Assembly: GCA_018127085.1 (NCBI GenBank)
Contig: CM030731.1
Location: 124,001-188,000, forward strand
Reading direction: 5' to 3'
Source of the DNA: Pneumocystis sp. 'macacae'
Lineage: Eukaryota; Ascomycota; Pneumocystomycetes; Pneumocystales; Pneumocystaceae
Length of the DNA stretch: 64,000 bases
This document shows, in pieces, positions 13,249 to 25,547 of this stretch. The number at the start of each line of letters is the position of its first letter. Positions within the stretch are counted from its first letter, which is position 1. Both the position numbers and the translations under genes were made by a program. The notes beneath the pieces were generated by a model. The model was not told the DNA's origin. It ran no database searches and saw nothing but the letters and a program-made list of their open reading frames with translations.

Positions 13249-15024
13249 ATGGATCATATTAACGCATTTAGTGTCATAAAAGATAGAAATTTAAATAATT
13301 TTAAGAAAAAAAAAACATTAAAGCATTTATCAAAAAAAAAACGTGAAAAAAACCAATCTATATTGCCATTTTATAAAGAAAGGAAAACACTTTTTATCAT
13401 TAATTCTGACGAAGAGAATGAAAAGAATAAAGAATTTAATGTTAATTCATCATCTTTTATTAATTTTTTCCAAAATCAATCAACATTTTTAAAAAATAAA
13501 TTTAAAATTTATGAACTTGAGAGTTCTGAGAATATCTTTGAATCTGTAGAACAAAGCAAACCAGATAAAGAGATTAATTTGAATAAAGATATTCAAGAAA
13601 AACATTGTCAAGATGTATTAAATACTTTACATAACTCAGAATTTCATAAGAATTATTCAAAAAACTCTGCAAATATCAATTATATTTCTAATAAATATTC
13701 AAGAAAGAACATTTCAGAAAGCAATTCATGTCAAACATTAAATAATGAAAATATCATAAAAAGTTCTATGAGAATTTCTAATTCTTTAAAAGCTAAATCA
13801 TTGAATGAAAATATAAAAAAAAACAGTACAGAATGTACTTCTCAATTGAATCCATTGAAGAACTCTGAAAATGATTTTAAATTTTTTGTTATGCCGAAAA
13901 TAAGACGACGAAAATTCATTTCTTCAACTAGCAATAGTGAAGATGATTCCCAATTAGAAATAGAAGATGAAATTAATAATTTAAATGCAAAGGATATTTT
14001 AAAAGAACGAACCAGAGGTTCTAGACGAAATATAAAAAAGATTATATTTCAAAAACAATTACAGAAACTTAAAAAGAATAAAATTGCAAAAAAAACTATA
14101 GAAAATGATTCAGATGATTTAGAGATAATTGATTCATCACAGAGTCATTTGTCATACCATTCGAGCTCATCATTTTCTGACAACGAAATAGCTCAGAGAG
14201 ATCATGAATCTGCTACATTAGATGATTTTATAGTAGATGACAACGAACCTATTGGACAGCCTTATTTAGAAATGCCTATAGAATTTACAATGTTTAGTTA
14301 CCAAGGAATTTCATTGCATTTTAAAATTTTTATTCAACATAAAATCCATAAACTTTTAAATCCAGATTTTATAGAAGAATCAGATCAATTTATTTTTTCT
14401 TTAAAATATTTAGAAAGAAAATTTAATTCACTTAGAGATTCTATTTTATCTTCATCCGTATGGAAATCTCCATTTATTAATGTATTATCTTCTAGACCTA
14501 TATTAAAAACAGGGACATGCAAGTCACATTTTTTTTGTGATGCATGTAATATATCTGGAAGGTAAAGACAAAAAGAATATAAATCTTCTTATGTATATAG
14601 GATTTCAACATTCTGGATCCAGTTTCGTGGTCCAAAATATAATCCAAGAACACTAGAAATTCATGAAAGTGAAGAAAAACAGGAATTATTAAAAAATGAA
14701 ATAGGCAGTTCCAATGAAAAATTATGGTATCTTGGAAAATTCTGTTATATACGAGCAAAAATTGCTCATCGTTTTTGGCATTGGCATTTTAATATAAATG
14801 AAAATTTAAAGAAAATCTTAAAGAAAAGTAAAAAATTCGATATATCCTTCAAAAAAACTCTTCTAAATACAAATATTTCAGAACGTACCAAAAAAATAGA
14901 CAGTATAATAAGAGAACTAGATGATTTGGGAAAAACAAACGAAATATGGGAGTATTTTAATAATATTTTAAAACAAGCAGAGAATTTTATGATGACGCAT
15001 AGTGAATTTAGGAATAAAGAATGA
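13249..15024 (+). CDS. DUF4211-domain protein
   Basis: Two exons. The first in-frame ATG is at 13249; upstream there is only a TTG in the same frame. The first 320 residues are Lys/Asn/Ser-rich and disordered, with an acidic SDNE-type patch, then DDFIVDDNEPIG. The C-terminal part has CDACNISGR at the end of exon 1 and a short intron before FWIQFRGPKYNP and LGKFCYIRAKIAHRFWHW. This layout (basic tail, DDFIVDD motif, Cys pair, aromatic H-x-F-x-H-W segment) matches fungal DUF4211 proteins. Molecular function is unknown; basic and acidic tracts suggest a nuclear protein. Confidence 0.75.
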
Positions 15025-15194
15025 TAACACTAAACAATGCAGATTTATATATGTTTTATAAATAAAAATGTATGATACATCCCCTGCACTCTACAACCAT
15101 TTTAAACATATTAACATTAACATTTTAAAACATCGCTCGTCATAATAATCTTATTTGAAATGAACTTTAGATATCTTAAATACAAATCTAATAT

Positions 15195-15669
15195 TTAACT
15201 TGAAGCCCCGGGTCGATGAGGTACAGGTACAGTAAAAGCTGCACTAGATGTGCCAGGCGCAAGAACCTGAAACAATGTTCAATGAAGAATATTTATTTCG
15301 ACATTAACTTACCTCATGGGCCTTCTGTTGTATTTTAAATTCTTTGTCATATGCTATCATTCTTTCTTCCTCTTCAATAGCAAGAACCAAAGGCGTTCCA
15401 AGTAATAAAACACTTGTCATTATAACCCAAAGCGTTTTTCCTCCAAAAAACAAAACCGAACGGATAACTGAACATACAGATGATATTTTCTGAGAAATCC
15501 TGGCCCGAAAAACAGCTGGAATTATATCCTTCAATGCCTCAAGACGTTCTAATAATGATTCATCTAAAACTGACTCATCATCCGAACAAAAATCCGTAGA
15601 ATCAGAAGCTAGATCAACTCCCAAGTCTTCTTCTGTCAAATTCCCTTCTGTAACTTCTTCCAAAAGCAT
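15195..15669 (-). CDS. TOM22: Tom22 mitochondrial import receptor subunit
   Basis: Two exons (15669-15313 and 15266-15195). The acidic cytosolic N-domain (residues 1-40) is followed by DESLLERLEALKDIIP, the Tom22 hallmark, then a single tail-anchor segment FFGGKTLWVIMTSVLLLG (around residues 75-95) and an intermembrane-space tail ending VPVPHRPGASS. Tom22 is the central receptor and organiser of the TOM complex in the outer mitochondrial membrane. Size (about 142 residues) is normal. It is convergent with the DUF4211 gene, leaving about 170 bases between stops. Confidence 0.9.
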
Positions 15670-16117
15670 AGTTGCAAACTAAAGACTGTTTTTTAAATAT
15701 ATACACTTGCAATCGTCTACAATTAATAATACAAATCAAACAACGTAAGTACTCTAGTATAACAGTTAAAAAATCATAAAAAACAATAGAACAATACAAA
15801 AAACTTAAAATATATAATAATCGCAAATATTTCTGCACAACCAGAATATGTATTTCCTTTTATTAATTCTTCAATGTTAATTTCAGTCAATTTCAAAGTT
15901 TTTTTCTGAAAAAAAAAACGTATCTAAAAAAGTTATACAAAAAAATAACATAAAAAATTCACACTTCTTAAAAATAGGTTTTCCTCTAAAAAAACATAAA
16001 TCTTAAGAATTTTATTTTAAAATGTTTCTTGACGTCTATAACCGAAATTTAAAAGTTAGGTTTAGGTATAAATATATTAATATCGAGAATTAAGAAACAC
16101 TAAACCTTTAAAAAACT
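15670..16117. other. Divergent promoter region TOM22-PDI
   Basis: About 450 AT-rich bases between divergent starts. Apart from a TGACGTC element listed separately, only A/T runs were seen. Confidence 0.45.
16030..16036. promoter_or_regulatory. TGACGTC CRE/UPRE-like element
   Basis: A TGACGTC heptamer (contains the palindrome TGACGTCA minus its last base) sits about 82 bases before the PDI start codon. bZIP factors of the ATF/CREB and Hac1 families bind TGACGT cores, and PDI genes are classic unfolded-protein-response targets. The link is inference from position and motif only; one such heptamer can occur by chance. Confidence 0.35.
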
Positions 16118-17617
16118 ATGAAATTTATTTTTTGGGCATCAATCGTTAGTACAATAGCTTTTATACAAGCAAATGTATTAGAACTAACACCGGAAACATT
16201 TGACAAGACTATTGGAGGAAAAAAACCAGCTTTAGTTAAGTTTTATGCACCATGGTATTTTTAGAAGTTTAGTATTTTTTGTATATTTATAGGATTTAGG
16301 TGTGGTCATTGCCAGAATTTAGCACCAGTATATGATGAATTAGGGAAATTATGTCTTGGGAGTACTTTTTTTTGGCTTCTAGAAACATTTTAATGCTCTT
16401 TAGAAAATGTAATTATTGCTCGAATAGATGCCGACAAACACCATGAATTTGGATCTAAATTTGGAGTAAAAGGGTATCCTACGCTCATGGTGTGCTTTTT
16501 CCCTGAGTTAATTATGTATTTACGAATCCAGTGGTTTGATCCGAATTCTAAAGTTGGCAATCTTTATAAAGACAGGCGAGATATTGATTCATTATCGAGC
16601 TTTATTGAGAAAAAATCTGGGATTAAATTGAATAAAAAGCCAGTAAAGCAAGGTGCTCTTGAATTAACACCGAATAATTTTAATAAAATTGTTATGGATC
16701 CAACCAAAGATGGTAGTTTACAAGCATATTTGATAATATAAAACTAAATTCTTAGTTCTTGTAGAATTTTATGCACCTTGGTTAGTTCTTCCATTTTTTG
16801 TTTAATGGTTAACTGAATGCATAGGTGCGGGCATTGCAAAGCATTAGAGCCTATTTATACTAAAGTTAGTTTTTCTTTGGGAAAAAAATTCTTATTTTTT
16901 TAAGATCTATGAATACTATTTACCCGAGAAACATCTTGTAATTGCGAAGCTGAATGCAGATTCTCATCGTGACATTGCTAAAAAACATGGTATTGAAGGT
17001 TATCCTACTATTAAATGTCTTTTAATATATATTTTTATTTCTTATGTCTTATATTCATAGTCTTTCTTAAAGGGACTTCTGAAAAGATGGGGATAGAATA
17101 TAATGGCGAAAATACGGAAGACGACATAATTTCTTTTATCAATACATATACTGGTACTATGCGAGTTCGTGGAGGTGGTCTTAACGATATGGTACTTATA
17201 TAATTACAAAATATATACTTAAGAAATTAGGCTGGACGTATACATGAATTTGATTCCATTGTCGATGGAATAACTTCATCTAATATAAAGGAAATCGTTT
17301 TAAAACTAAAAAATTTGGCTAAAAAATCAAATGACAAGTAAAACAGCATAAAATGTCCTTTTGTAATACTAATAAATAGATATGCATCTTATTATATAAA
17401 AGTAGCAGAAAAAATTATAACATCACCTGAATTTATTGAGGTAGAATATCAACGGCTTGAAAAACTCCTTAATAAAAAGCTTGAACGTTCAAAGTATATA
17501 TCTTTTAGACATATAATTTCCAATTTACACACAACTAGATATGATGACGCCCAAATACGAAAAAATATATTATCTGTTTTTCGAGTTAAAAAGAAACATT
17601 TTTCAGATGAACTTTAA
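16118..17617 (+). CDS. ER protein disulfide isomerase with ERp29 C-domain
   Basis: Seven or more exons. Residues 1-19 form a signal peptide (MKFIFWASIVSTIAFIQA). Two thioredoxin domains each carry a CGHC active site: APWCGHCQNLAP, whose W-C codons are split by an intron, and APWCGHCKALEP. The C-terminal helical domain (AGRIHEFDSIV onward) is the ERp29 type, as in Aspergillus tigA and ERp38. The protein ends FSDEL, an HDEL/KDEL-like retrieval signal. It should catalyse disulfide formation and isomerisation in the ER lumen. A TGACGTC element upstream may make it stress-responsive. Call is firm; the exact acceptor before the second half of each exon is inferred. Confidence 0.88.
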
Positions 17618-17744
17618 TCAGTACATATTAAAAATAAACTAATATGATTGCCTTATTGTTGTATACCATTCAAACAATTACAAACACATATTATATTTCT
17701 TTATAATTTAGTTCTTCTGTCTTAATATTCATCTATATCTTTGC

Positions 17745-18162
17745 CTATTGTTGACTATCCTCCATCATCTCATTTAATGATGCTTCCAATGCATCCAATT
17801 GTTTTGTCATTTTATCCACTATTTATTATTATTACTTGAATATATACTAGTTTTTACTTTTTTCAAGGATTTCTACTGAAAGATTCTCAAATTTATGACT
17901 CTAAATTAATTAACATTAAATATTAATCTTTTATACTTACCAGTTGCTCTAAAAGAGAGTCTACCTTAATCTATAAGATATTCACAATAAAAATTGTAAA
18001 AAAAATTACCGTTGACACAATATCATAAGCTGCATCAATTGAATCTTTAGAATGCACTTCATTTTCTATAGTAGAGACTGTTTTAACTACAGTAGATAAT
18101 TTATCTGATGTTTCTAAAGAAGAAAATTCATCATCAGATTTTCTGTATTCTTCATTACCCAT
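17745..18162 (-). CDS. Heat-shock-factor-binding-protein 1-like coiled coil
   Basis: Four exons, too fragmented for a single open frame. Exon 1 gives a polar N-terminus of about 52 residues (MGNEEYRKSDDEFSS onward). The remaining exons join as VDSLLEQLSHKFENLSVEI and then LEKMDKMTKQLDALEASLN, ending MMEDSQQ. The heptad pattern and the F-x-x-x-S-x-x-I-x-x-x-M-D-x-M core match HSBP1, a small trimeric coiled coil that binds heat shock factor and, in animals, the WASH complex. The acidic N-terminal extension is longer than in animal HSBP1. The stop is at 17745-17747. Confidence 0.72.
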
Positions 18163-18384
18163 TTAATGCGTTTTTTTTTTTAAATTTTTATGTTTTTTTT
18201 AATTTTTATGTCTTTAATTTTTTTTCTATAAAATGTGTATATTTTTTATCAGTTATAAGAACATTAAGATATACGATGTTAGTTTTTTTGAAAATAAAAA
18301 ATTTATATTTAAGAATATCTTTAAATAAAAAAGGCACACTTTACAAGGAAAAATAACTTTTGTTTAAGGCTTGATCATTATTTC

Positions 18385-19418
18385 ATGAGTTTAAAGAAAA
18401 AAAAACTATTAATCCCTCCATTTAAAATAAAAAAAGACAAGTTAAATGAAAAAAGATCAAATTTCCGCAAGACATCATTTATAAATAAAAAAGAAGAAAA
18501 AGAAGATACAAAAAATAATGAAAGTCAGGAAATATTATCAGAAAAGGAATTATCTAGCGAAGAATCTCTTTTGAAGGAAGAAATTTTGTTATCTGAAATC
18601 GAATCTCTTGAAGATTTAGATGCACCAATTTACCAGAAACTTACTATTAATAATAAGGAAGCATTGAATACAGCTCTTTCATCAATTGAGATACCAAAAA
18701 CACGGTTTATCGATCATCAAGTAGTAACTTCGAAAGAACCTATTGAAATTAAGGATATTCACGACGATTTTGCTAGGGAATTAGCATTTTACAAGCAAGG
18801 ACTTGAGGCAGCCTCTTGGGGACGTTATGCTATTCTTAAAGAAGGAATGCCTTTTTCTCGTCCTTTGGATTACTTTGCTGAAATGCTAAAATCAGATCAA
18901 CATATGCAAAAGGTCGTGTTTTTAGCTACTTAATAATTAATTAAATATAAAGTAGATTAAAGATCAATTAATTCAAAAAGAAGTAGAAAAAAAGGCAATA
19001 GAGTCTTCTAGAAAACAACGTGAACTAAGAAAAATTGGGAAAATGGTTCAAATAGCTAAAATCCAGAAACGCCAACAAGAGAAAAAAGATGCTTTAGATA
19101 AGATTAAAAATCTAAAAAGAAGTATTATTTTGACTTTTATTTCTTTTAGCTAATTATTTCTTAGAAAAAAAAGGAAATGAGGAACTTACAATAGATGACG
19201 ACTTTGATCTTGCATTAGAAAAGGCAAATCCTTCTCAAAAGCAAAAAATGACTAAACGACAAAAAAAAGATGAAAAATATGGTTATGGAGGTAAAAAAAG
19301 ATATAAAAAGTCAAATGATGCAAAAAGTACAAATGATATGTTTGAATTTTCTGTTGAAAAAATGAAACAACCATTTAAAAACAAATTAATAAAAAAAAGA
19401 GTTAAAAAAAGAACATAA
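18385..19418 (+). CDS. EBP2: Ebp2 rRNA-processing protein
   Basis: Three exons. A basic N-terminus and acidic stretch precede DIHDDFARELAFYKQGLEAA, the signature of Ebp2, then MPFSRPLDYFAEMLKSDQHM. Exon 2 most likely begins after the acceptor that gives IKDQLIQKEVEKKA in phase. The last exon has KKDEKYGYGGKKRYKKSN, the conserved C-terminal GGKKR motif. Ebp2 is nucleolar and required for 27S pre-rRNA processing and 60S assembly. MRT4, another 60S assembly factor, lies about 4 kb downstream. Confidence 0.88.
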
Positions 19419-19685
19419 AACATTAAAAAATAATACTTATATTTATTGTATATATTTATCATGTTTTTGGGTTTATAAATTTAAGATATTTTTCATTTAA
19501 TCGTATCAAAATATTAAAAATACATCTATTAAATTAATCATAGAAATAGTAATTTAAAATTTATAACTTTTAAATTTATTCAAAGTGGATTTATGTCTTT
19601 TAACGTTTAATATATTTGTATTCAAAATTAGAAGAATCTTTAATGCTTTAAACATTATTTCTATATAGATTTTTTATTCGAAAAA

Positions 19686-21135
19686 ATGAGCAATAACGAG
19701 TATTTTGACATCAATAGCAAGCAATCATGCAGTAATAATCACAACGATAGTCATATTTCTATTATACAAACACGTTTATTACAGTTATCTGGTTTTGATA
19801 CAAATTCTAAAGAAAAATATAGATGTGATTCCAAAAATAAATATACATACGGTTTGGTAATAATAATCTAAAATTTGAAGTTTAAAAAACTTATTTAAAA
19901 CAGAAAAATAATTTAGAACATGAATATAAATCAGGATTACCTTATTCATTTTCTATTTCTTATGAAACACTACATTTCAATCCTACTTCATTATTTGTAC
20001 CAACAATTACCGATCTTTTAAAAAGTATGTCAAGGAATCAAAAATTTAATTTGTTTTTGGGACTTTTTCATTTTATAATTGGATGTTTAATATGGAATTT
20101 TGAACATGCACCAGTTTCTTCAACAACATTAGGATCTATTATTATGTATGATGCTATTAGTATGATATTTATGTTCTTCTTGAATGTTTATAGTAATTTC
20201 GAAATTTGGTATACAAATACAATAAAATATCCCTTTGGGTATGTGTAAAACATTATCCAGTAATGTTAATTTTATTATAGTTTAAAGAGGGTTGATGTTC
20301 TTGGAAAATTTTCAATAGCCGTATTTTTATTATATATGACTATGAATTCTTTCAAAAAAATCATAGAAACGAGTATCTTGGATCCATTTTCTAAGACTAA
20401 TGCTCTAAAAAAATCGGAATCTACGTAAATTTACTAAGTAATATATAAAAAATATTTTTAATATTATCTAGGCAAATTTTGTGGAATTTTTCTTCAGAAA
20501 TTATTATAATTTCTATTATTATTACTATTATTTCAATTGTCCAATTTAATAATCATTACCATTTAGCTAAAGGTAATTTATTTTTTTTAACATAATAATA
20601 ATAAAAGAAATAGATATATTTTCATCATCAAGAATATTTTATACATTCTTAAATCCTTTTCATTTAAAATCACTTTTACCTTTATTTATTTTTTTTTTTA
20701 TGACTATAACTTCACTTTCTACAATAAATACTATTGATAAATACATATCGTTATTATTCCAAATACCGATATGTATTTTAGAATACATCGTCATTAAGAA
20801 ATTAGGTAGAATATTAATACTGTCATTTCCTAGTGATAGTGTTCAAAGTTGTATAAATGAGGTAATTAGAATGAACTCTTAATATTAAATAATTTATTTT
20901 GTATTAGCTTAAAAAAGGAACACTAATTCATTCAATAGAATTGGTAAATATTTGGCAACCATATTTCTCATTTTATATAGCAAATTTTAACATAACAACT
21001 AAAAATAATGAAAATATGAATTTTGAAATTCAAGAATTTATAAATAATGTTTTATATCGACAATTTGGGACAATAATAAATAATAATAAAGCTGAAAATA
21101 TTTGGGAAATTAATGTTTCTATTGAAAAAATATAA
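19686..21135 (+). CDS. Zrg17-like cation diffusion facilitator protein
   Basis: About six exons encode a polytopic membrane protein. After a polar N-terminus, hydrophobic segments include FNLFLGLFHFIIGCLIW, IIMYDAISMIFMFFLNVY, a YPFGLKRVDVLGKFSIAVF block (diagnostic of CDF transporters) and two later helices (EIIIISIIITIISIVQF; LPLFIFFFMTITSL). The C-terminal soluble domain ends NIWEINVSIEKI. The usual H-x-x-x-D zinc pair in helices 2 and 5 is not visible (helix 2 reads YDAISMIF), as in Zrg17/ZnT6 subunits that act only as partners of an active CDF. Likely an ER or Golgi zinc-transport heterodimer subunit; the subgroup is inferred. Confidence 0.65.
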
Positions 21136-21556
21136 ACTTAAATCTTAAAAACAGCAAACCAATATAAATAATAATTTTAATATTTAGGTCATTTCAAAAC
21201 TAATAATTACTATATATTATCATTTTATATTGAAGTAAAAACTTTTAAAGTTAGAAAAAAATGAATTCTTGGGTATAAAGGATATATTCAATTGATTTAA
21301 CACTAAATAATTTCTATACATATTATATTTATTTTTCAAATATTTCAAAATGCAAATTATTATGTTTAGAAATAAACATTAATATTTTTTATTTAGATCA
21401 TTTTAATATATGAAATAATATTATTCCTTAAGTCAATTAAAAATTAAATAAAACTAGTATTTCTTAATAATATTAAACATTATACAATAAACATTAATAT
21501 TAAATATTTAAAAATTTGAAAAAATATTGTAATTTTATAGAAATGAAAAAGATGAT
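21136..21556. other. AT-rich convergent spacer, no feature seen
   Basis: About 420 AT-rich bases between the convergent stops of the CDF gene and MDM10; no frame, RNA or repeat recognised. Confidence 0.45.
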
Positions 21557-22891
21557 TTATGAAAAATATTGAAATTCCAAACCAAAAGATTTCAGAAGAG
21601 ATAAAGGGGAATTAAAATCAAAAATTGCACCAAAACTACAAAGAAAACTTTTATAACGCCATTCCCATAAAACTCTAACATTTTTCTTTGATCCTGTAGA
21701 TAATTTAATAATATTAGTCCTTGGATACATAGGTACAAGAAGATTGGAAGGAATTTTAGGAAATGATAATTCTGAAAGTTGAGAACGTCTCCAAAGTTCA
21801 AAACCTATATCTAGACTACTTTCATATGAAAATATATTAAAATTAAATCTAGTAGACAATGAAAAATCATCTGTTGCTTTAATTGAATAAGCAGCAGATA
21901 CATGACCCATAACTGGATTTAGCGTTAAAGTCATTGTAAGAGGATTTTTTAGATATGAAGGAAGTGTAGTAAATCGAAGTGCGGTAGATACTATTTATTT
22001 ATAAATCATAAACCATAATAAACTATTCATATATTCTTACATCCTCCTGTTTTATGAAGCATTCCATAATATAATTCCGTACCTATACTAAGTTGCCCAT
22101 TATTAGACATAGATGTTAATTCTTCACTTTGTTTTCCATTCATTAACGTTTTTCTTGGAACATCTCCAAAATTCCATAATCCTCTAAACCCAAACATCAT
22201 TTCAAATGTATTAAATGTATATTCTGTTGACCATTTCCCAGTATTATGCTGGAATTGAGCAGCCAACTTTGAAAATTAAAAAAATAAATTATCTATAGGA
22301 TCTTAAACTCACAGTACTTCCATCATTTTTTTTAGGATCATTGAAACATAATAAAATAAATTGCTTTGTATGTGATAATTTTTTAGCATAAAGACCTTCT
22401 AACAACAATTCTGGAAGATACATTCGCCCATAGAATAGAAAATCTATGCTATTATAATCTTTTATTCTTAATAAATAATCCGTACCTTTTTGTTTTGAAG
22501 GAAATGTTTGACTCCAAATCTTTTTTTGCGTACTAAACTCTTGTACTTGAGGATAAACTTCAGTTACCCTGTTCATAGAAATAGTGCCACTATTTCTTGG
22601 CCCCTCAAGAGGACAAGATGTTGCTAAATAAGCAATAGATCCATTTAAAGCAGGAGATAAAGATAAACGATAAGATAAAGCAAAGTTATTACTCGGAGAC
22701 GATGCAACATTCAGTCTAACACCTTTTGGAACATAGAAATCAAGAATATCTAAAAATTTCTATCAATCTATAAATGTTTTTCCAAAAAATATACTTTTCG
22801 AGCTTTGACAAAGAAATGAATATAAATTGTCACTGTTCCATCCTGTATTTTCATAAAATAAACGCAGAATATATTCCATATAATCAATCAT
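21557..22891 (-). CDS. MDM10: Mdm10 mitochondrial outer-membrane beta-barrel
   Basis: Four exons. Exon 1 starts MIDYMEYILRLFYENTGWN, the usual Mdm10 opening, and exon 2 gives FYVPKGVRLNVASSPSNNF and SLSPALNGSIAYLATSCPL. Later exons contain SYLPELLLEG-like (here YLPELLLEGLYAKKL), GELYYG-like (TELYYGMLHKTGG) and NPVMGHVSAAYS, all in the alternating pattern of a beta barrel. Mdm10 belongs to the ERMES ER-mitochondria tether and to the SAM assembly complex. The first and last strands are present, so the gene looks intact. Confidence is high. Confidence 0.87.
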
Positions 22892-23078
22892 AGTTAAATA
22901 TCTATTATAAGTCTTTAGTCTATGACTTTCCACTGTTTAATAATTAATTTTTTCATATTTTTTTATATCTTTGCTTGACAAAGCCTCTGACATTCCTTAA
23001 TATTTATCGAAGCACTTAAGATCAATTTAACATCAAATGTTTTCTAGATAAGAATTAAAAATATTTATTTAATAAAAA

Positions 23079-23968
23079 ATGCCTAAATCAAAAAAGTCAA
23101 AAATAAGTAATTTTATATTTTTTAATAAGTTGTTTTTAAAATTTTACTAGTTTCTATAACAAGAACAGATAAAAAAGGTCAAGAACACAAAAAAAAGTTA
23201 TTCGAAGACATAAGAAGTTGTGTTGATAAATACCAATATGTAAATAATTAAAATGAATATCTTTTATATATTCTAAGGTTATAGATATGGATTTTTTCAG
23301 TTGAAAATATGAAAAATGTTCATTTTAAAGAAATCCGAAGAGAATGGAAATGTAGTAGGTTAGTTTGAAAAAATTTTGATAGACGTGACCAACATAGTGT
23401 TAGATTTTTTGTAGGACGCCTGAAAGTAATAGCTAAATCATTGGGAATTACGAAAGATGAAGAGTATCGGGAAAATTTGAATGAGCTTGCAAAGGTAATT
23501 TTATTTTTTTCAAAAAGACTTTTAAGAAATTAGCAGTTGCTTCATGGAAATGTAGGAATTTTATTTACTTCTGAATCCGTGTCAACCGTAGTTGATTTTT
23601 TTTCGAAATTCAGTAGAATGGATTTTGCTCGTTCTGGATTTGTATCTCCTCTTACTTTTATTGTACCCGCTGGTATTGTTTGTTCTAGAGGAGGGCAAAT
23701 TCCGGCAGATGATGATACTCCTTTGCCTCACACATTAGAGCCCACTCTTAGAAGTTTGGGTATGCCGACACTTTTAAAGAATGGACAAATTACTTTATTT
23801 AATGAATATACTATCTGTAAAAAAGGCGATGTTTTAGATAACCGGCAAACAAGACTTCTTAAAATATTCGGCATAATAACTTCGGAATTCAAAATTAGAC
23901 TTAAAGGGTACTGGTCGTCTTTTAATAATCAAGTAAAGCTTATGGAGGATCATGTTGCTGAACTTTAA
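23079..23968 (+). CDS. MRT4: Mrt4 ribosome assembly factor (P0 paralogue)
   Basis: About five short exons. Start MPKSKKSK, then SITRTDKKGQEHKKKLFED, VENMKNVHFKEIRREWKCSR and FFVGRLKVIAKSLG. The large last exon covers LLHGNVGILFTSESV and DFARSGFVSPLTFIVPAG, typical of Mrt4 rather than ribosomal P0, and it lacks the P0 acidic tail. Mrt4 holds the P-stalk site on pre-60S particles in the nucleolus until exchanged for P0. Exon 1 is 30-odd nt. Confidence 0.88.
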
Positions 23969-24134
23969 AAACTAAATAATTTTTAAAGTCTATATATATA
24001 TAGTTATAATATATTTAAGGAAACGAAATAAAACAATTCGTTATCAAAACCGGATATTCTATACATGCATATTACATTTATAGAAACATTGATAAACCAG
24101 GCTTTGCTTATAGTAAAAAACCTCTTCTAAGAAA

Positions 24135-25390
24135 TTAATATCTCCTTCTTTTAGGAGAACGGTCTTTGTCTTTCTCCCGAGCATGACTTTCATGATCTCG
24201 TCTTCTATCATCACGAATACTATGTTCATGTTTATGATCTGATTTATTGTGTTTATCAATTTCTCTGCGATCATGGTGTCCACCAGATGAATAATCCATA
24301 TTATTTCCATGTTTAGGATCTACACTTTCAAAACCCCTATAACGAGATGCACTTGAACTTTGTCCAGAAGGTCCAGTAGGTGTTCCTGCAGGAACATCTG
24401 GATAATGTGGGCCGCTCTGTCCAGATGAAGATTCCTGACGTCCACTTTTAAACAAATCCTTATCAGAGCTCTTATATCCAATACCGGACCTTGATCCTCT
24501 GTATCTATCACTAAGACCACTTCTATCATTTAACGATGACCTATAGCTTCCATGAAGTCCTCCAGAATAATCTTTATAACTTGGACCACGATGTCCACTA
24601 CTTCGATATCTATCATCTCGTCCTCCACGATCACCATATCCTGAAGGACGTATCAGCGCTCCTTTTGTATATCCTCGACCTCCTAATCCTCCTCCTAAAC
24701 GCCTAGGTTTCCATCCATTTACTGTCCGACCTCTCTCAACATCAACTATTGTTCGGCGATCTTTGATACGCACACCATCCATTTCTCGATAAGCAGCTGT
24801 AATAATTAACCACAGACAAGCCTATCAATTGCTTGTGTAAACCTTTCATATCTCTTTCCCGCTCATAGACAATAAACGCATATCCCATAGGCTTATTATT
24901 TTTCAGATTTGTTACTAGTCGGACCTAACAAATTAAACAAATAGATATATTTAAGAAAACATACTCTTTCAATTGCACCATAACGACCAAACTCACGCAT
25001 CAAGTCTTGTTCTGTGACCTTATAGCTCAATCGGGACACAAAAAGTGTTTTATACGGATCCCCCTTAATATTTGGATCCTGTCTAGGACGATCTAAACTT
25101 GTCAAAATCATCCTGAACAATTCTTAAATAATACATGCAGCAAGACCCTTACGAATAACTTCTTCTTGTATTTTCTTCTTTTCTTCGCGACGGCGCTCAC
25201 GTCGTTCTAGCCATGACTCCGTAGGCTGATAATCTTTATCATAATTAGCTAACAACGGCACATATCGAGCAATTCCAGAGATTCTTGGAGTTCTTCGTGC
25301 AGATGGAGCAACGTCACATGGAGGAAGATATCGCAAAGGCGGGCGTGCTTGAAAAAGTGCTAGCAAAGGTGGCGGGAGTTTATCTGTCAT
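24135..25390 (-). CDS. SNP1: U1 snRNP 70 kDa protein
   Basis: Exon 1 encodes [19 protein letters not shown] with the YLPPCD motif of U1-70K N-termini that contacts the U1 core. The RRM follows: RNP2 LFVSRLSY and RNP1 GYAFIVYE, split by two introns, then [20 protein letters not shown] and the conserved [18 protein letters not shown]. The C-terminus is an RS/RG/SR-rich tail ending [10 protein letters not shown]. It recognises 5' splice sites through U1 snRNA. The join between exon 1 and the RRM exon is uncertain: an in-frame TAA at 25125-25127 must be removed, most simply by a 30-nt intron with a GTAAGG donor near 25150. Confidence 0.88.
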
Positions 25391-25547
25391 TCTGTAACTA
25401 AAGTTAGCTAAAATATACGAATATTCATGCAATTTACGTATTTTTAGCGTCCTTCTAGTAATCAAAGATTCTTTGAAATATTAATATTAAAGATTTAATA
25501 TTAACGAACTCGAAGTTTTTAAATCTAAAAAACATCGAAAAAAAGAA

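Noticed and set aside
15614..15838. Minus-strand frame upstream of TOM22
   Set aside because: Extends from the TOM22 leader in another frame, without family match or plausible role.
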